64,000 nucleotides of DNA from Hyposmocoma kahamanoa (lineage: Eukaryota > Arthropoda > Insecta > Lepidoptera > Cosmopterigidae), in the NCBI RefSeq assembly GCF_003589595.1, contig NW_020653726.1:18815872-18879871 (forward strand). The letters are read 5' to 3'. The notes below the pieces were generated by a model. The model saw only the letters and a program-made list of their open reading frames with translations. It was not told the origin of the DNA and did not search any database. The first letter of the stretch is position 1. Each line of letters starts with the position of its first letter. A program made the translations under genes and the position numbers. This document shows, one piece after another, positions 19,818 to 31,582 of the stretch.

Positions 19818-19998
19818 ACGAAGAGACGGGACGAACAAGTTGTGTGCCTGGTGTTAAAGGGTACGTCTGTCGATAACAGGTGCTGTGCCTAACAGGTCCT
19901 GTGTGTAATATGATGCTTGACGCTCGAAATAGGTAAGGTAGGCAGTACTTCCCTCGACCGAACTCCTACTTAAGGAGCTCTGCTCTGCTCTTGCTTTA
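19818..19998 (-). mobile_element. Bm1-like SINE, internally deleted
   Basis: From left: GGGACGAACAAGTTGTGTGC (3' end in reverse), then AGGTAAGGTAGGCAGTACTT and AAGGAGCTCTGC (5' end in reverse). The middle third is missing. Confidence 0.65.
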
Positions 19999-20399
19999 CT
20001 GTTTGTCTTAGCTCTAGTGTTTGTGTGTATCGAACTTCTAAATTATTATTTTACTCATTCCGTCTTCATAATATATTTATAGAACTTTTTATGAATCCTG
20101 TGCATTTGGTAACGTCAGAGACTAAATTTCTCATAATATTACGTAATCATGAATATTTTATTGAAAAATTGTTCGTGCCAAAAATTATTTGATTATTTAT
20201 GAAGGAGCTAATAACAAAAAATAAATATATATGAAGAGGTTGTATTTTCAGGCTTAAAAAGGCTTGGCAACGAAATAGTAGGACAGGAAAAAGATTTTAA
20301 CAAATGTTTAAAAAAATAATAAACACATGTTGCGGTATAAAATATAAATAGGTAGAATATGACGATTATCATAATTATAATCCAGATTAATAATTAATA
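19999..20399. other. Unassigned, nothing seen
   Basis: AT-rich, no repeat recognised. Confidence 0.5.
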
Positions 20400-20580
20400 A
20401 CGCGCACACTCAACAAAGCCCCGCGCTAGGGAAATCCTGTGTCGCGGGTTACAAATTACACCCAAACTAATGAGAGAAATAAATGTGGGCCATACAAATA
20501 TTTCTCCCGGCCCGGGAATCGAACCTGGGGCCTCTGCGTGGAAGTCGACCATGGCATGGGAAGTTCGGCCACGAAGGCAG
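20400..20580 (-). mobile_element. SINE type A with 26-bp body deletion
   Basis: The minus-strand head includes GAGGCCCCAGGTTCGATTCC, and the plus strand starts with the body end GCGCACACTCAACAAAGCC. Compared with 15151-15351 it lacks about 26 bp of body (the CCATGGACACACAC region). Confidence 0.8.
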
Positions 20581-20645
20581 CTAAAGGATTAGAATCATTA
20601 AGCCCCATTTTTTTACGTTCACCACATTGTCGGTAAATTAATAGC

Positions 20646-20818
20646 AGTAAAGCTTCTTGTGATCTTCTGAAAGCACCTTACTTGTTTCTGTCGCCAAGCA
20701 GTAATGTGAACATACGTGATTTCAAGCTCATAGTGGCACTGGAACTGTAATGGACAGGCGTGTCGCTTATCACCAGGCATACGACGTGTTCCTGCCGTCA
20801 CTTGGTATATAAAAAGAA
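20646..20818 (+). mobile_element. Bm1-like SINE, shortened
   Basis: TTTCTGTCGCCAAGCAGTAA, then a deletion, then GGACAGGCGTGTCGCTTATC and CACCAGGCATACGACGTGTT, ending near GTCACTTGGTATATAAAAAG. Confidence 0.65.
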
Positions 20819-20984
20819 ATGTTGATTCATCCATTCTACATTTAATTTAAATTTCTATGTTGAAATAATAAAGAAAACAGTACACTAAACTAAAGAAATC
20901 TACCTTTTACGCGGTTAGTAAAGGGTAGAAACATTAATCAAGGACCGTACCCTAGGACAGCTGCCAAGGTGGAGGCAACGTTTT

Positions 20985-21020
20985 CTCCTTGGATAACTAA
21001 GATTATTCTTTGAAGTTCTA
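20985..21020 (+). repeat. Small repeat shared with 6185-6250
   Basis: TCTCCTTGGATAACTAAGAT followed by TATTCTTTGAAG. Unidentified family. Confidence 0.4.
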
Positions 21021-21194
21021 AGTTACTTATGCTAAACAGGTCCGCAGTTGGTTACTTTCATTTGCTTCGATCTTCATGTTTTCCGGTTTGTACAGACAAC
21101 AGCACATCAAGCTTATATAACACTTTTACACACTTTTATACACACTTTTGTTCGATTATCGCCTCAAGTGCAACGGATCAAGACCCGTAAGTTT

Positions 21195-21256
21195 GTAAGC
21201 GCCCATCACCTTGAGACATAAGTTCACAAGTCCCATGTGCCTGTAATTTCACCAGT
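21195..21256 (-). mobile_element. Bm1-like SINE fragment
   Basis: GCGCCCATCACCTTGAGACA, AAGTCCCATGTGCCTGTAAT and TTTCACCAG match the middle of the family in reverse. Confidence 0.55.
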
Positions 21257-21429
21257 AAATGTGTAGCTTGGTTGTATAGTTGTACAGTCTACCACAAAAC
21301 ATTATCCTATCATCATTTTAAACACATTGCTCTTTCAAAAAAGAGATGTAATAGTATGTAATAGCATACATGATGATGTCAACATGCATCCATACACTCA
21401 GTTACACATATATTCACTTTTATTCCCAC

Positions 21430-21520
21430 ACACAGACAAACAAACGCACAAATACACACACACGCACGCAGGCTGGAGAAGGAGGGAGGGAGTGATATAG
21501 AGGGGGAGTGAAAAAGGCAG
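21430..21520. repeat. CA-rich then purine-rich simple sequence
   Basis: CACACACACGCACGCA (21455-21470) is followed by GAGAAGGAGGGAGGGAGTG and GAGGGGGAGTGAAAAAGG. Low complexity. Confidence 0.8.
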
Positions 21521-21765
21521 CACTCTCAACGCATTACCTTATTGTTTACAAAGAGTAGTTATTTTTATACATAAAAATCTGTAACATTTGGAATAATTGT
21601 AATACAACCTAGTTCAAAGTCCAGTCTCTCATCCTTAAGTTTATAATATATTTATAATTTATATTTATAAAAGCTTTCTTATGTGAGAGTCAACAACTAC
21701 CTTTATTTTATCATGAGATGATTAATGAGTAGCACGGCGTTTTAAAGAGAATAAGACATTATTCT

Positions 21766-22184
21766 ATTTTTAACCGACTTCAAATAAGGAGGAGGTTCTC
21801 AATTCTCAATTTTTTTTGTATGTATGTTACGCGATAACTCCGGTATTTGTGAACCGATTTTCATGATTCTTTTTTGTTGGAAAGGGGGTACTTCCATTGA
21901 GGCTCCATTTCATTTTTAAGAAAAAGGTGGCTGTTCTCGAATTAAGATTCATTTTTATAAATTTTTATAAGGAGCAATAATATTAATGGTTGATTTTGCT
22001 ATTTCTCCAATTCAAGGCGTTTTTCTCTCAATATACTTTGAGTGGTGAGATCCGATTTTTATTATCTCCAGTGCCAAGTCCTGTATAGTGGCGAACTAGG
22101 GGATATTGTAATAAAACTTAGCAAATAGACGTAATTCCACGTACTTTTAAGGTCGGTCTTTTTAGTACAGAGTACTGAGATTAT
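21766..22184 (-). mobile_element. AACCGAC element, near full length
   Basis: The plus strand starts ATTTTTAACCGACTTCAAAT and ends GGTCGGTCTTTTTAGTACAG then AGTACTGAGATT. Its interior is collinear with 19317-19801. The minus strand is the reference orientation. Confidence 0.85.
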
Positions 22185-22984
22185 AATATCCCGTCACGTG
22201 CCCAAACTCTGATAGATAAGAAAAAAAAGTCTCATAAATTGCTGTTACTTTTTGCTATAATTTACAAGCTTACCAACATTTAAAATTAACAAAAATGTTA
22301 TGTAATGTGTTATATAATATTAATGTGTTATGCTCCACTTAAATAAAGAAAGAAAAACCATGCAACATAACAAAATTTGTTAACATCCAAATAGTACTAA
22401 TTACATTTCTAAACTTAAAAAGGTTTATGAAATGAAAGCCCTTCCTTAACATTGACGTAACTTCACGTTTATAAAAAAGAAGTCAACAACACTTGTTTCG
22501 GTGCCTTCATTATGAAAATTAAAAAAGAAAAGAAAATAAATCTCGTACATTATAATAAAGGTTGAGAAAAACCGTGACTTTTTTCGTCTTTTTACGGTCG
22601 TCCAGTACTCAGCCTAATGAATGCAAATTGCATCAAGCTACGACACACGTTTTCCATAAAATGTCTAATTTCAAACAGGTTTACTTGTATTATTAAATTT
22701 GCGAATTATGTTTATTAAACTTGACTCGTTTTGAATATTTTCTACTCCCTTTGAGGGGCATTTCTTATCAGAACAGGTTATATTATGAAAATGTATTCTG
22801 ATTTTGAAATGATTCAAGCCGTTCATAACAATATAAAAAAAGTTCATATATTAGTCTAGTGACATCAATAAAATAATGTCAAATAACTTTATATTTAGTC
22901 AAAATTATCAATTTTCAATTATTAATAGATTAAGTTCTGCATACGAAGTCCGTACATACGTGAGCTTATCCATGTTAGTACTGC
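22185..22984. other. Unassigned 0.8 kb
   Basis: AT-rich DNA without a recognised repeat or gene. Confidence 0.5.
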
Positions 22985-23632
22985 TAGAGTAGTTTACTTT
23001 AGTTGCTTTCATAGTATAATGTCCTACGGGATTCTGATGTGGGGTAAAGCGGCATATATTTGTGTTGCAAAAACGAGCGATTCGTCGAGTACCGTTTAGG
23101 TGCTCGAGTTTCTTTCAGAGAAACGTTTAAGGAGACTGGTCTCATGACTGTGGCATCACAGTAAATTTACTCAAATATTTTTTATGCCATACATAATATT
23201 AACCTTAGAACGAAGTCCGAACTCGTGGTATCACGATTTCGTTTAACTAAGGTAGTTAAGCGATTCTTTTATACGAACTGTATACGTTTTTACAATAAAA
23301 TTCCGGAGCATATATTAAGATTACCAGTTCCTAAGTTTAAGGCTTACATTAAAAGTATTTTAATAGAAACTTCATAGTACAAAATTGTAGACTACGGGTT
23401 AGATAAAGATGTATGGAAAGACAACATGAGTCTAGATTCCATACAAATATGATTCAAAGATTCTATAGCATTTAAGTTTATTTGAAAAGACGAATCCCTT
23501 GAGTTTCTTGTTTTTCTTAGAGAAGTCGGCGCAGTGAACGAGCAGTAGCTTAAAAAAGCGACGTTTTCAAGTTTTAACCTAAGGAATAAATGATTATTAG
23601 ACTTTGACTTGACTTTGACTTCTATACTTCTA
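22985..23632 (+). mobile_element. LINE C-terminal end and 3' UTR, decayed copy
   Basis: It starts ATGTCCTACGGGATTCTGAT, homologous to the codons for MSYGILMWG in the better copy at 28550-29215. Relative to that copy it has lost about 12 bp near 23055 and about 40 bp near 23192, which break the frame. The 3' UTR includes GAACGAGCAGTAGCTTAAA and ends in a TTTGACTTGACTTTGACTT tail. It is 5' truncated. Confidence 0.8.
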
Positions 23633-25202
23633 TCAATAAACAACTAATCCATTCCCCTGATCGTTTTCGGCTTCAGCAAATGCTTTAACTCCGCTGTCAG
23701 TGGCACTCGTGTGCTCTCACGTGCCTCAACTGGTTTATTAGTTATTATTAAAAACCGGTACGCACAGGGGAATGTGAGTGTACCATTAATGAAGGGCCAG
23801 CGCATATCGATGGATGGCAAGGTAGATGAAATAAAATTTATCAATATATACTATATGCTATAACATTTAAAATAAGGTATAAATTTCAATGCTCGTAGAC
23901 GCATATATAAATACGCCGCGATGCTCCGAGATCGGTATAAAGAGCATTGTAATTTATACTTTATTCCAATTGTAATAGCATAACATAAACATTGCTAAAT
24001 TTAAAATTACCGGTTTGCGCTGACCCGTAGTTGATAGCCGCAGGTGGTCGGGTTTTCAGCTCGCCACGTCTGACGTCTAACACAATTCGTCGACTGGTTT
24101 CAAATTGTGATATTAGAACTTAGAAAAGAAAGAAAGAACTATAGACCCGATCAAGAATACATGAAAAATTAACAAACGCACGTATAAAATGAATGAACGA
24201 AATATTCTTTTTTGCACATCAAACTACAGGTGAAACATAAAAGAGTAAGTTAAATATGAAATAGAAAGATAGTGTAAAACATGCGATAAAAGTTAGAATT
24301 CCAAATATTCAAATACTAATTGTTGGCAAATAGCCATTGAACATCCAACAGTGAACATTTACGTCCGAATGTCGACATCGATTGAAACATACACAAGTTT
24401 CTAAATAAAAGAACACGAACCCACTGTCCATAGTTTGCGTCTGTCAATCCGTCAGCTTGCTATATGCGGCGTGCTTCGAAAAGGGTTACAAGAAATATTT
24501 TAAAACATGTGTAAACAGAGAGAGGAAAGACAGATCTCGACGTACACATACATCTCAGACTAAAAAGGCCATGCCAAAAGTATCACGGATAATCGAGCTC
24601 AAATGACAATACTGATGCGAGGGAAGATGGCTAAAGAGATTTTTCAGGAACATAATGCAGTCTACCCCAATAATATATGTATGTGCGTTAAGAGAAAGCC
24701 GGAAATACCAACTTGATGATAATCTAACTTTTAGGAATCAAGTAACAAAGAATAAAAACGAATCTAATGAACCAAAAACATAAACAGGTGCAAACGTGAC
24801 GATCCAAACTTTTAATAAGACATTCTTTATCCGCTCTAAGCAGTCTAATGATTCACTGAAAGGAGAATTAGTGTTTTGTGCCACATTGTCCTGAAGACTG
24901 TACAACAATGTATAAAGCTTCATAGAATAGTGTCACCTTGAGAAACTAGTGAGTTAATTAAACTTTATCTTCGTTAGATTGATGATACACACAGTGTTTG
25001 AAGTACTATCTGTTAGATTAAGCAACAATGTCTTTAGAGACAATATTTAGACACATTGAACATCACTAAATTTGCTGAGTCTGATGACCCATCAATATGT
25101 GTTTCCGTAGAACATACTGTCCGTAAGACCAGGTAGCAATATTTTTAGTAGTGATTTATAGTTTTTTTATAATACGAACAGATAAAAACTGTTTTTGTTC
25201 AT
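23633..25202. other. Unassigned 1.6 kb
   Basis: No repeat or gene is recognised. Minus frames of 61-66 codons lack motifs. Confidence 0.45.
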
Positions 25203-25427
25203 GAAACCCAGTAAGGGGACGAACAAGTCGTACACCTAGTGGTAATGGGCACGTCAGTCCATAACACTTGCAGTGCTTTAAGTTGCAAAGATCTGTGGGG
25301 CAATTCTACTGCGCCTGCCACATTGAAAAATGTAGTAATGCTCATATTACTGCTTGGCGGCAGAAATAGGTAAGGCGGCAGTACTTCTCTGGACGACTCT
25401 TCCACAAGGAGCTCTACTGCTGCTACA
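25203..25427 (-). mobile_element. Bm1-like SINE, near full length
   Basis: Plus-strand words in order: GGGGACGAACAAGTCGTACA, CAAAGATCTGTGGGGCA, CATATTACTGCTTGGCGGCA, GGCGGCAGTACTTCTCTGG and ACAAGGAGCTCTACTGC. This is the reverse of the family sense strand. A segment in the middle is missing. Confidence 0.75.
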
Positions 25428-25964
25428 GTAAGGAATATATTGGCAAAAACCCAAATGTCGCTTTTCTTAAAAATACTATAGCAAAATTTCTTACACACGC
25501 AATCGGCAAATGTGCAAACTTTCATTGCGAATAAAATCTGTTTAACGTGACGAAAAGTATTCTCACCATACCTCTGTGTTTACGGCATAATAAAGATGCA
25601 TGGCCACAAAACCGAAAAGAACTAAGTGAAGACATTGCTGATAAAATTAAGACAGAACTCTCTGATTTGTCCAAAGTGACCAAGGACTTTATTAAATTTC
25701 AAAATTGTTCAAATAGCACAGCGGTATATCCCATGACTTAGTACAACGACGTTCGTGAGAACTAAAACCCTCCCAAGCAAGAAGAGAAAAGCTGATACGG
25801 ATTAAAGTTTGAATATGTACGAGAGTTAGTTCGGCTACATTGTTAAATATTTCTCTGTCTGGATGCTTTTCAGCCCTAGTCACGACGACACAGAGTTATA
25901 AAGTAGATCATGATAATAATGAAGTGAGCAAAGCGCCTATACATTGAAATTTAATGTGTTTTTT
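25428..25964. other. Unassigned
   Basis: A 64-codon plus frame (25547-25741) has no recognisable domain. Confidence 0.45.
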
Positions 25965-26035
25965 TCGGATCTAAAATGGTGTATATTTATTTATTCAAAC
26001 AAACCAACGCAACTGACTGAGAGACTGATATTAAA
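25965..26035 (-). repeat. Repeat E fragment
   Basis: TTATTCAAACAAACCAACGC, the reverse of the repeat E GTTGGTTTGTTTGAA core. The rest is diverged. Confidence 0.4.
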
Positions 26036-26469
26036 AATAAGGTGGTTACATAGTATGATAAGACAAGTATGGTAACCAATACAAACTTACCAATGGGTCT
26101 CGTATATACGAGAATGTACACATGTAAACGCTCGCCGCGCGCCGTATACGGATCTCAAAATCTCGCTGTTGTTGCATAGAACGGGTTGTCCCACGCGCCA
26201 GTAATAATAGAATTGAAGCAGTCACTTGATGTTTAAAAAATTACGTCAAATAGTAAACGTATTGCTGTGTTTGCGTTAATTTAGAACTGTTCATAGCCTC
26301 CTAAATCTGACGAATGACACCAAGCGCTCACTACGAGGAAAAAGGAACCTTTCAGAGAGATGAAAATAATGTTGCCCGCCGTGTACAGTCGTGCGGAGCC
26401 GAATGCTCATAAATGAAAGACTTGTATGACTGCCTGCGCCGACGTAGATGCACTCAGCGGTAGGCACTT
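26036..26469. other. Unassigned
   Basis: A CpG-rich patch at 26128-26155 (CGCTCGCCGCGCGCCG). No gene. Confidence 0.45.
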
Positions 26470-26634
26470 GTCGCGTAATCTTCTGTCACGGGTGCTATGG
26501 ACATAGACAACCACAAATTATACCCAAGCTTACGATAGAATAAATGTAGGTCATATAAATATTTCTCCGGCCCGGGAATCGAAATCGGGACCTCTGAGTG
26601 GCAGACCAACATGATAACTGTTCAACCACGGAGG
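26470..26634 (-). mobile_element. SINE type A, diverged
   Basis: Plus-strand order: GTCACGGGTGCTATGGACAT, CAACCACAAATTATACCC, TCTCCGGCCCGGGAATCGAA, then the head GTTCAACCACGGAGG. The 3' end is lost. Confidence 0.75.
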
Positions 26635-26990
26635 AAGTTTAAAAAGAGAAGAGGACTAAGCGTCCTTTGCATTAATATTAGACAGTTAAGCATTGGTAGA
26701 TTTAAATAAATATACGTCTTTTTAGGTACGAAATATTAGTATCATTTTCCAATGTACAGTAATCGCAAAAACCTAGGAACTTAAAAGTACCCATAGTAAG
26801 ACTTGAGAAACTATTTCTTTTGCTGTAGAAAAACAGCAGAGAGCATTGGGTAACAAACGCACAACGCCGTTTTGGAACGGCGATGGCGGGTTATTGAATT
26901 TTTTGTAGCCGAAGAAGGACTTTCATATTACTACACGTATTTTTTTCAAATTCTTAAGTTTTCGCTATTGTTTTACATAGGAAATTAAAC

Positions 26991-27250
26991 TATTTTTAAC
27001 CGACTTGGAAAAAGGAGGAGGCTCTAAATTCGACTGTATTTTTTCATGTATGTAATACGATTACTAAGACATTTGCGAACCTTTTTGTTGGAAAGATGTA
27101 CTCCATTATTGGTTCCATTTAAATTTCCACTTCTATGGGTAGCAAACTAGGGGATGAATCCTGTTTCGCGCCCTTTCCGTTAACCGATTTCAATAAAATT
27201 TGGCAAATAGAAGTTATGCCGCGAACTTTTGAGGTCGGTTTTTTTTAATA
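26991..27250 (-). mobile_element. AACCGAC element, short form
   Basis: It starts TATTTTTAACCGACTTGGAA and ends GAGGTCGGTTTTTTTTAATA. The TACAGAGTAC hairpin present in other copies is missing and the middle is deleted. It retains GGTAGCAAACTAGGGGATGA and CGCCCTTTCCGTTAACCG. Confidence 0.8.
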
Positions 27251-27274
27251 ACTTCTGGATGTTAATAGCGTACA

Positions 27275-27370
27275 TTTGATTTTTTTCAAACAAATCAAAG
27301 TTACGAAGCTTTTACAGTCATCCCGTTGGTTTGTTTGAAAATAATTTCATTTCAAACAGACCTTGCTGAA
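27275..27370 (+). repeat. Repeat E fragment
   Basis: TTTTTTTCAAACAAATCAAA at 27279-27298 and GTTGGTTTGTTTGAAAATAA at 27344-27363 are inverted versions of the repeat E core, about 45 bp apart. Confidence 0.45.
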
Positions 27371-28018
27371 ACAGAAATTTCCATCATAAATCCAACTACT
27401 ACCGTCACTAAACGAAAAACTCATATTTCGGAAAATGGCCATTTATATTTCTGAAAGTGAGATAAAATTTGAAAAAAATCTTTGGTATGCAAAAATAACA
27501 CTTTAAATTGTCAAAGTGATATTGTTAGTAGAGCGGACCTAAACATTTTCCATGAAGAAGATCGTGCCCAGTAAGATCTATTTTTACATATTGTCACAAA
27601 ACTAATTAATAAAAAAATAACTGACCAGATTTTCGGAAACACGTTTACTAGTGTTCTTTTAAATGTGCCGTTGTGTGTGACATCGTTCCGTGTGAGATTC
27701 AAAAAATATTTTATACACTTTGCGCGCTCAATCATTTGAACTATGAACATTTTTGTTCATCATCAAAGTACAGAAACAAACTAGCTAGGTATTCGTGGAA
27801 CAATTCGCGATAAGTTCCTTCTCGGACGTTAAAAATGCCATACATTATTTATAGGGGTGATATATTGCGGGAGTTACTTTGCAGACATGAAGAAGTTCGG
27901 GTTTTAGTGCCGATTGTAGTAATGATACTTGAACAGAATTGCTAAGTATGTTTAGCTCTATTTTTGGCAAATAAAAAACGAAGACTACCTAGTCTTATAC
28001 CTATAAAATAGAAGCAGA
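27371..28018. other. Unassigned
   Basis: A 79-codon minus frame (27511-27750) has no recognisable motif. Confidence 0.45.
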
Positions 28019-28305
28019 AGAGCTACAGGAGTTGGTCCAGGGAAGTACTGCTACCTTACCTAATTCTGCCGCCAAGCAGAAATGTGAGCGCTGGTTTCAG
28101 ATTTTGAAGGGTAAGGTTGCTGGTGATATTATAAGCACATGTGACTTATTAAGTTATGTCTCTGGATGATGGGAGCAGTGGCAGTGCCCCTCAGATCTTT
28201 GCTATTTAAAACTATGAGTGGTAATACAATTGCTATAGACAGTCGTGTGTCGCTTATTATCAGGCGTACGATTTATTCGTCTCGCGTCATTTGGTATCAC
28301 AAAAC
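28019..28305 (+). mobile_element. Bm1-like SINE, near full length
   Basis: CCAGGGAAGTACTGCTACC, TCTGCCGCCAAGCAGAAATG, a spacer, GCAGTGGCAGTGCCCCTCAG, GACAGTCGTGTGTCGCTTAT, then ATTCGTCTCGCGTCATTTGG. It is the most complete plus-strand copy before 42 kb. Confidence 0.8.
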
Positions 28306-28549
28306 AAGCCATGAAACATGAGTGTGTGCGTTATTATTATTATGCATTATTATTATAAGTAAATAGTCAATATGTCGTAATACAAATTGCGGTAAGGTAT
28401 GTTTGAGCCCATGAAACTATTAAAGGCATTTTTGGGAAAAGATTGGGAGGTATTCTCTAAACTACTTTCGCGCTTGGCTATGCCCAAAAAGAAGAAAATA
28501 CAAACGTCAATTTAGACGGTCATTGAGACGAAAAATTTATACAAAGTTT

Positions 28550-29215
28550 CAAAGTCAAAGTCAAATATTATTTATTCCGTAGGTAAAATAAATTTACACT
28601 TGAAAACGTCACATTTAAGCTACTGCTCGTTCACTACGCTGACCTCCCTGAGAAGAACGAGCAAGAAACTCTAGGGATTGCTCTTTTCAAATAAACTTAA
28701 AAGCTATGGAATACACTTTGAATCAAATTTGTGTGGATTCTGGAGCCGTGTCGTCTTTCCATACATCTTTATCTAACACGTAGTCTTAAATTTTGTAATA
28801 TGATTTTTCGATCAAAATATTTTTAATGTAGTTTTTAAACTTAGGAAATGATAGTCTTAATATATGCTCCGGAAACTTATTGTAGAAACGTATACAGTTC
28901 CCCATAAAAAAATTGTTTACCTTGGTTAAACGAAATCGCGGTACCATGAGTTTGGACTTAGCTCTAAGGTTAATATTGTGTATATCTTCTTTCTTATTGA
29001 AATTATGTATATTTTTACGGGCATATAAAATATTTGAATAAATGTACTGTGATGCCACAGTCATGATACCAGTCTCCTTAAACTTTTCTCTGAGAGAAAC
29101 CCGAGAGCCTAGACGGTATACAGAATGAATCGCTCGTTTTTGCAATACAAATATGGTTTGAATATCTGCCGCTTCACCCCACATGAGAATCCCGTAGGAC
29201 ATTTTCGAAACCTCT
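28550..29215 (-). mobile_element. LINE C-terminal end, 138-codon frame, with tail
   Basis: The minus-strand frame 29202-28786 encodes 138 residues without a stop: MSYGILMWGEAADIQTIFVL, QKRAIHSVYRLGSR, later KSKLMVPRFRLTKVNNFFMG, then RFYNKFPEHI and a C-terminus YKI. This is the region after the reverse transcriptase of a CR1/Jockey-like non-LTR retrotransposon (YGI--WG----FVLQKRA-R---). The 3' UTR (28785-28580) ends in a TTTGACTTTGACTTTGAAAC tail. The element is 5' truncated, so the methionine is only internal. It shares its structure with the decayed plus-strand copy at 22985. Confidence 0.85.
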
Positions 29216-29385
29216 ACTGAAGAATGTAAAACCGCTTGTCAGTAATTATTTATAATATTCGTTCGTCGTAATCAAGGAGTTATTTTCTAACTGCCGCCAG
29301 TACGCAGCTGCACGGGAGTTAAAGGTGAGTGTCACCAATATTTTTACAAAATTACATTTTTTTTTATTACATTTACATTTACATT

Positions 29386-29756
29386 TGAATATCAATTCAA
29401 TAAAAATTTAATTAATACAGTGAATAGCGACATATCTCGCCAGGACTGTTGCTGTAAAGGTACTAACTGGGTGATAAATCTTTCATAGATTTCTCATAGA
29501 TGGCGCTACGACTAAAAAAAAGTCGTTGAAAAACCAAATACAAAGACACGACGCAAGCACATAGAAAAATTCGTGAGGTCCGTTGGTTCGTTCCGTGGCT
29601 TAGTTGGTATAGCGGTATCGAAGATGGTATCGAATCCGACCGGATCGAAGGAATTTTTTCTGAGTGTTCGATCTTTGTATTGATAATTATAACAAACTAG
29701 TGGAGTAATTTTACAAAAAAGAATTGAATATCAATTCAATAAAAATTTAATTACAT
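29386..29756 (+). mobile_element. Composite tRNA-bearing repeat B, one unit
   Basis: It begins and ends with GAATATCAATTCAATAAAAA (29386 and about 29729), about 343 bp apart. In between are the left segment (GTGAATAGCGACATATCTCG, CTCATAGATGGCGCTACG), a tRNA-like core from TTCCGTGGCTTAGTTGGTAT (29590) with a damaged box B-like TCGAATCCGACC, and the body with AAACTAGTGGAGTAATTTT. It is the reverse orientation of the 12309-12832 structure. Confidence 0.75.
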
Positions 29757-29854
29757 TAAATTTGTTAGTTTTATGGGTAAACTCTTCAGAACGGAAGGAA
29801 TAAAGTCCACTGCTTCCTTTTAACATCTGAGCCCCTTCAATGTAAATACAACCT

Positions 29855-29885
29855 TATATATATATATACATATATATATAATGCG
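29855..29885. repeat. TA microsatellite
   Basis: TATATATATATACATATATATATAA-type simple repeat. Confidence 0.9.
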
Positions 29886-29939
29886 GAAATAGTTTTCTTT
29901 CAAATTGCGCTTTATACAGGGTTACTTGTAAAATACCCT

Positions 29940-30325
29940 TCAAAACCGGAACGCAATAAGGGTACGTGCCCATTCTGTCGTGACGACATACAGTCGTGTA
30001 GTTTACAGTAACGTCACTCGCATATTTAAATGAAGTTGTTCACACATAGAACAACACGATTAACTGTCGTTCACGACTTGACGTTACGACGACAGACTGT
30101 CGTGACAATGGAAATAGCCCGACGATAAATAAAATGTCACTATAAAAATTTGACTACAGATAATCAGATCTTCAAACAATTCTGTCGTGCGTGGAGCGAT
30201 AAATTGTCGTCACGATGTAGTGGGAATAGCTAGACACGACAGTCGTTCAACGATAAAATAAACGTCCATGACACTGTCACGATAAATAGTCGTGATATGG
30301 GAACAGGCTAGACGCGACAGTTGTC
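29940..30325. repeat. GTCGTGAC/GTCACGAC-rich block
   Basis: The block is packed with CTGTCGTGAC, GTCGTTCACGAC, ACGACGACAGACTGTCGTGA, TGTCGTCACGAT, CACGACAGTCGTT and CACGATAAATAGTCGTGAT. Pieces with a TGGGAATAGC/TGGGAACAGGC word recur about every 80-130 bp (30110, 30220, 30298). It appears to be a degenerate tandem or foldback element. Confidence 0.6.
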
Positions 30326-30330
30326 CAATC

Positions 30331-30390
30331 CATGTTACTGTTTGGTGGCAGTACTTCCCAAGACGAACTCTTTCACAAGAAGAACTATTG
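30331..30390 (-). mobile_element. Bm1-like SINE, 5' fragment
   Basis: CATGTTACTGTTTGGTGGCA, GTACTTCCCAAGACGAACTC and TTTCACAAGAAGAAC, the reverse of the family 5' end. Confidence 0.6.
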
Positions 30391-31441
30391 TAACTAAAAA
30401 TAGAGTGAAGATTTTTCAAATGAATTTATTGCTTTTAGATGTGTATACGTTATACAGTAAATGTAAGGTATGTATAAATCTCCGAATTTAGTAAGTCAAA
30501 TACAGTTATACTATTAAAATTGATAAATTTGTTTAACTGCCCTAAAATTTCACAGTCGTTACATTATTTCCATTCACGAATTCATTAATTTATCACCAAA
30601 ACGTGTTAGAGCATTCAAACCATTGCAAGTATATGTATAAGCCTTACATAAAATTATTTCGATCGCCTTATCGGAAGACGTGTTCCGCACATGAAAAAAC
30701 AACAAAAAAAAGTCCAATTTCACGGTATTTAGCTCACAATTCCATTTCGTATTCACACAGTCATGCGGGGATGTAATGTTACATCAAAGGCCGTATTCGA
30801 TCAGCATGTTTCGCGTATTTTTTTGGTTCATTTACCGCGGGCCATGGCGTTTCTGATGCGAGCGCTATGTGCGGTGCAAGTTACTTGCTTTATATATTTT
30901 TCCTTCGACTATAACAATAAAACTTAAATTATGAAAACCATCGATACAAAACAGTGTACTCCAAAAATACAATTAAACTTATTGGAATCACGATATGTTA
31001 GATAGGTATATAATGCTGTAATTCACGGAGTTGATCGGACAATTAAAATTAATTTTAGTCTCTCGATAAAAATACACCCGAGTTGGGCAGACATAGGGTT
31101 TATATTCGCTTTTAGTCTCAAGGTGAAAACTTTCCTTTTCACGTCCATTGCCAGAAAAAAAAAACGCTCTACAATAAATACTGAAGTTTTCGCGGTATTT
31201 TTTTTCCAACTGAACACAGATACTAACGCGGGAAAATAATATGGCGCCACCGTCTACGCGGAAAAGAACGAACCGCACGGAACTAACACCGAGCGTACTA
31301 CTGGCTATTTGCGTTTGTTCACTCGAAGTAAATTATTAAAAATTAGGTACTTCTTACTTCCCTTGGGATTAATGATGCACTTTATTCTCGCTACGTGAGG
31401 CTATATTGATGTACGTTTAAAGCATCCCTAGACTAAGGCTG
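30391..31441. other. Unassigned 1 kb
   Basis: Minus frames of 96 and 75 codons (30988-31278) overlap in different frames and show no motif. No repeat recognised. Confidence 0.45.
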
Positions 31442-31582
31442 CTAACAGATTGACTGCGTGTTTCGACTGCATGCACTTGATGTGCGAAGTCGTAATCAAC
31501 TTAAGGCAGTCAAGGTGTCGAGGCTGCATGAAATTGATTTCGACTTTACGCACTAACTGTAAACATGCAGTCAATCTGTTAG
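31442..31582. mobile_element. 141-bp foldback element
   Basis: Perfect 16-bp ends CTAACAGATTGACTGC (31442-31457) and GCAGTCAATCTGTTAG (31567-31582), with weaker pairing continuing inward (GCGAAGTCGTAATCAA against TTGATTTCGAC). Non-coding. It fits a foldback MITE, although no target duplication was identified. Confidence 0.75.

Noticed and set aside
25199..25525. 108-codon minus-strand gene
   Set aside because: Its C-terminal half is a translated Bm1-like SINE.
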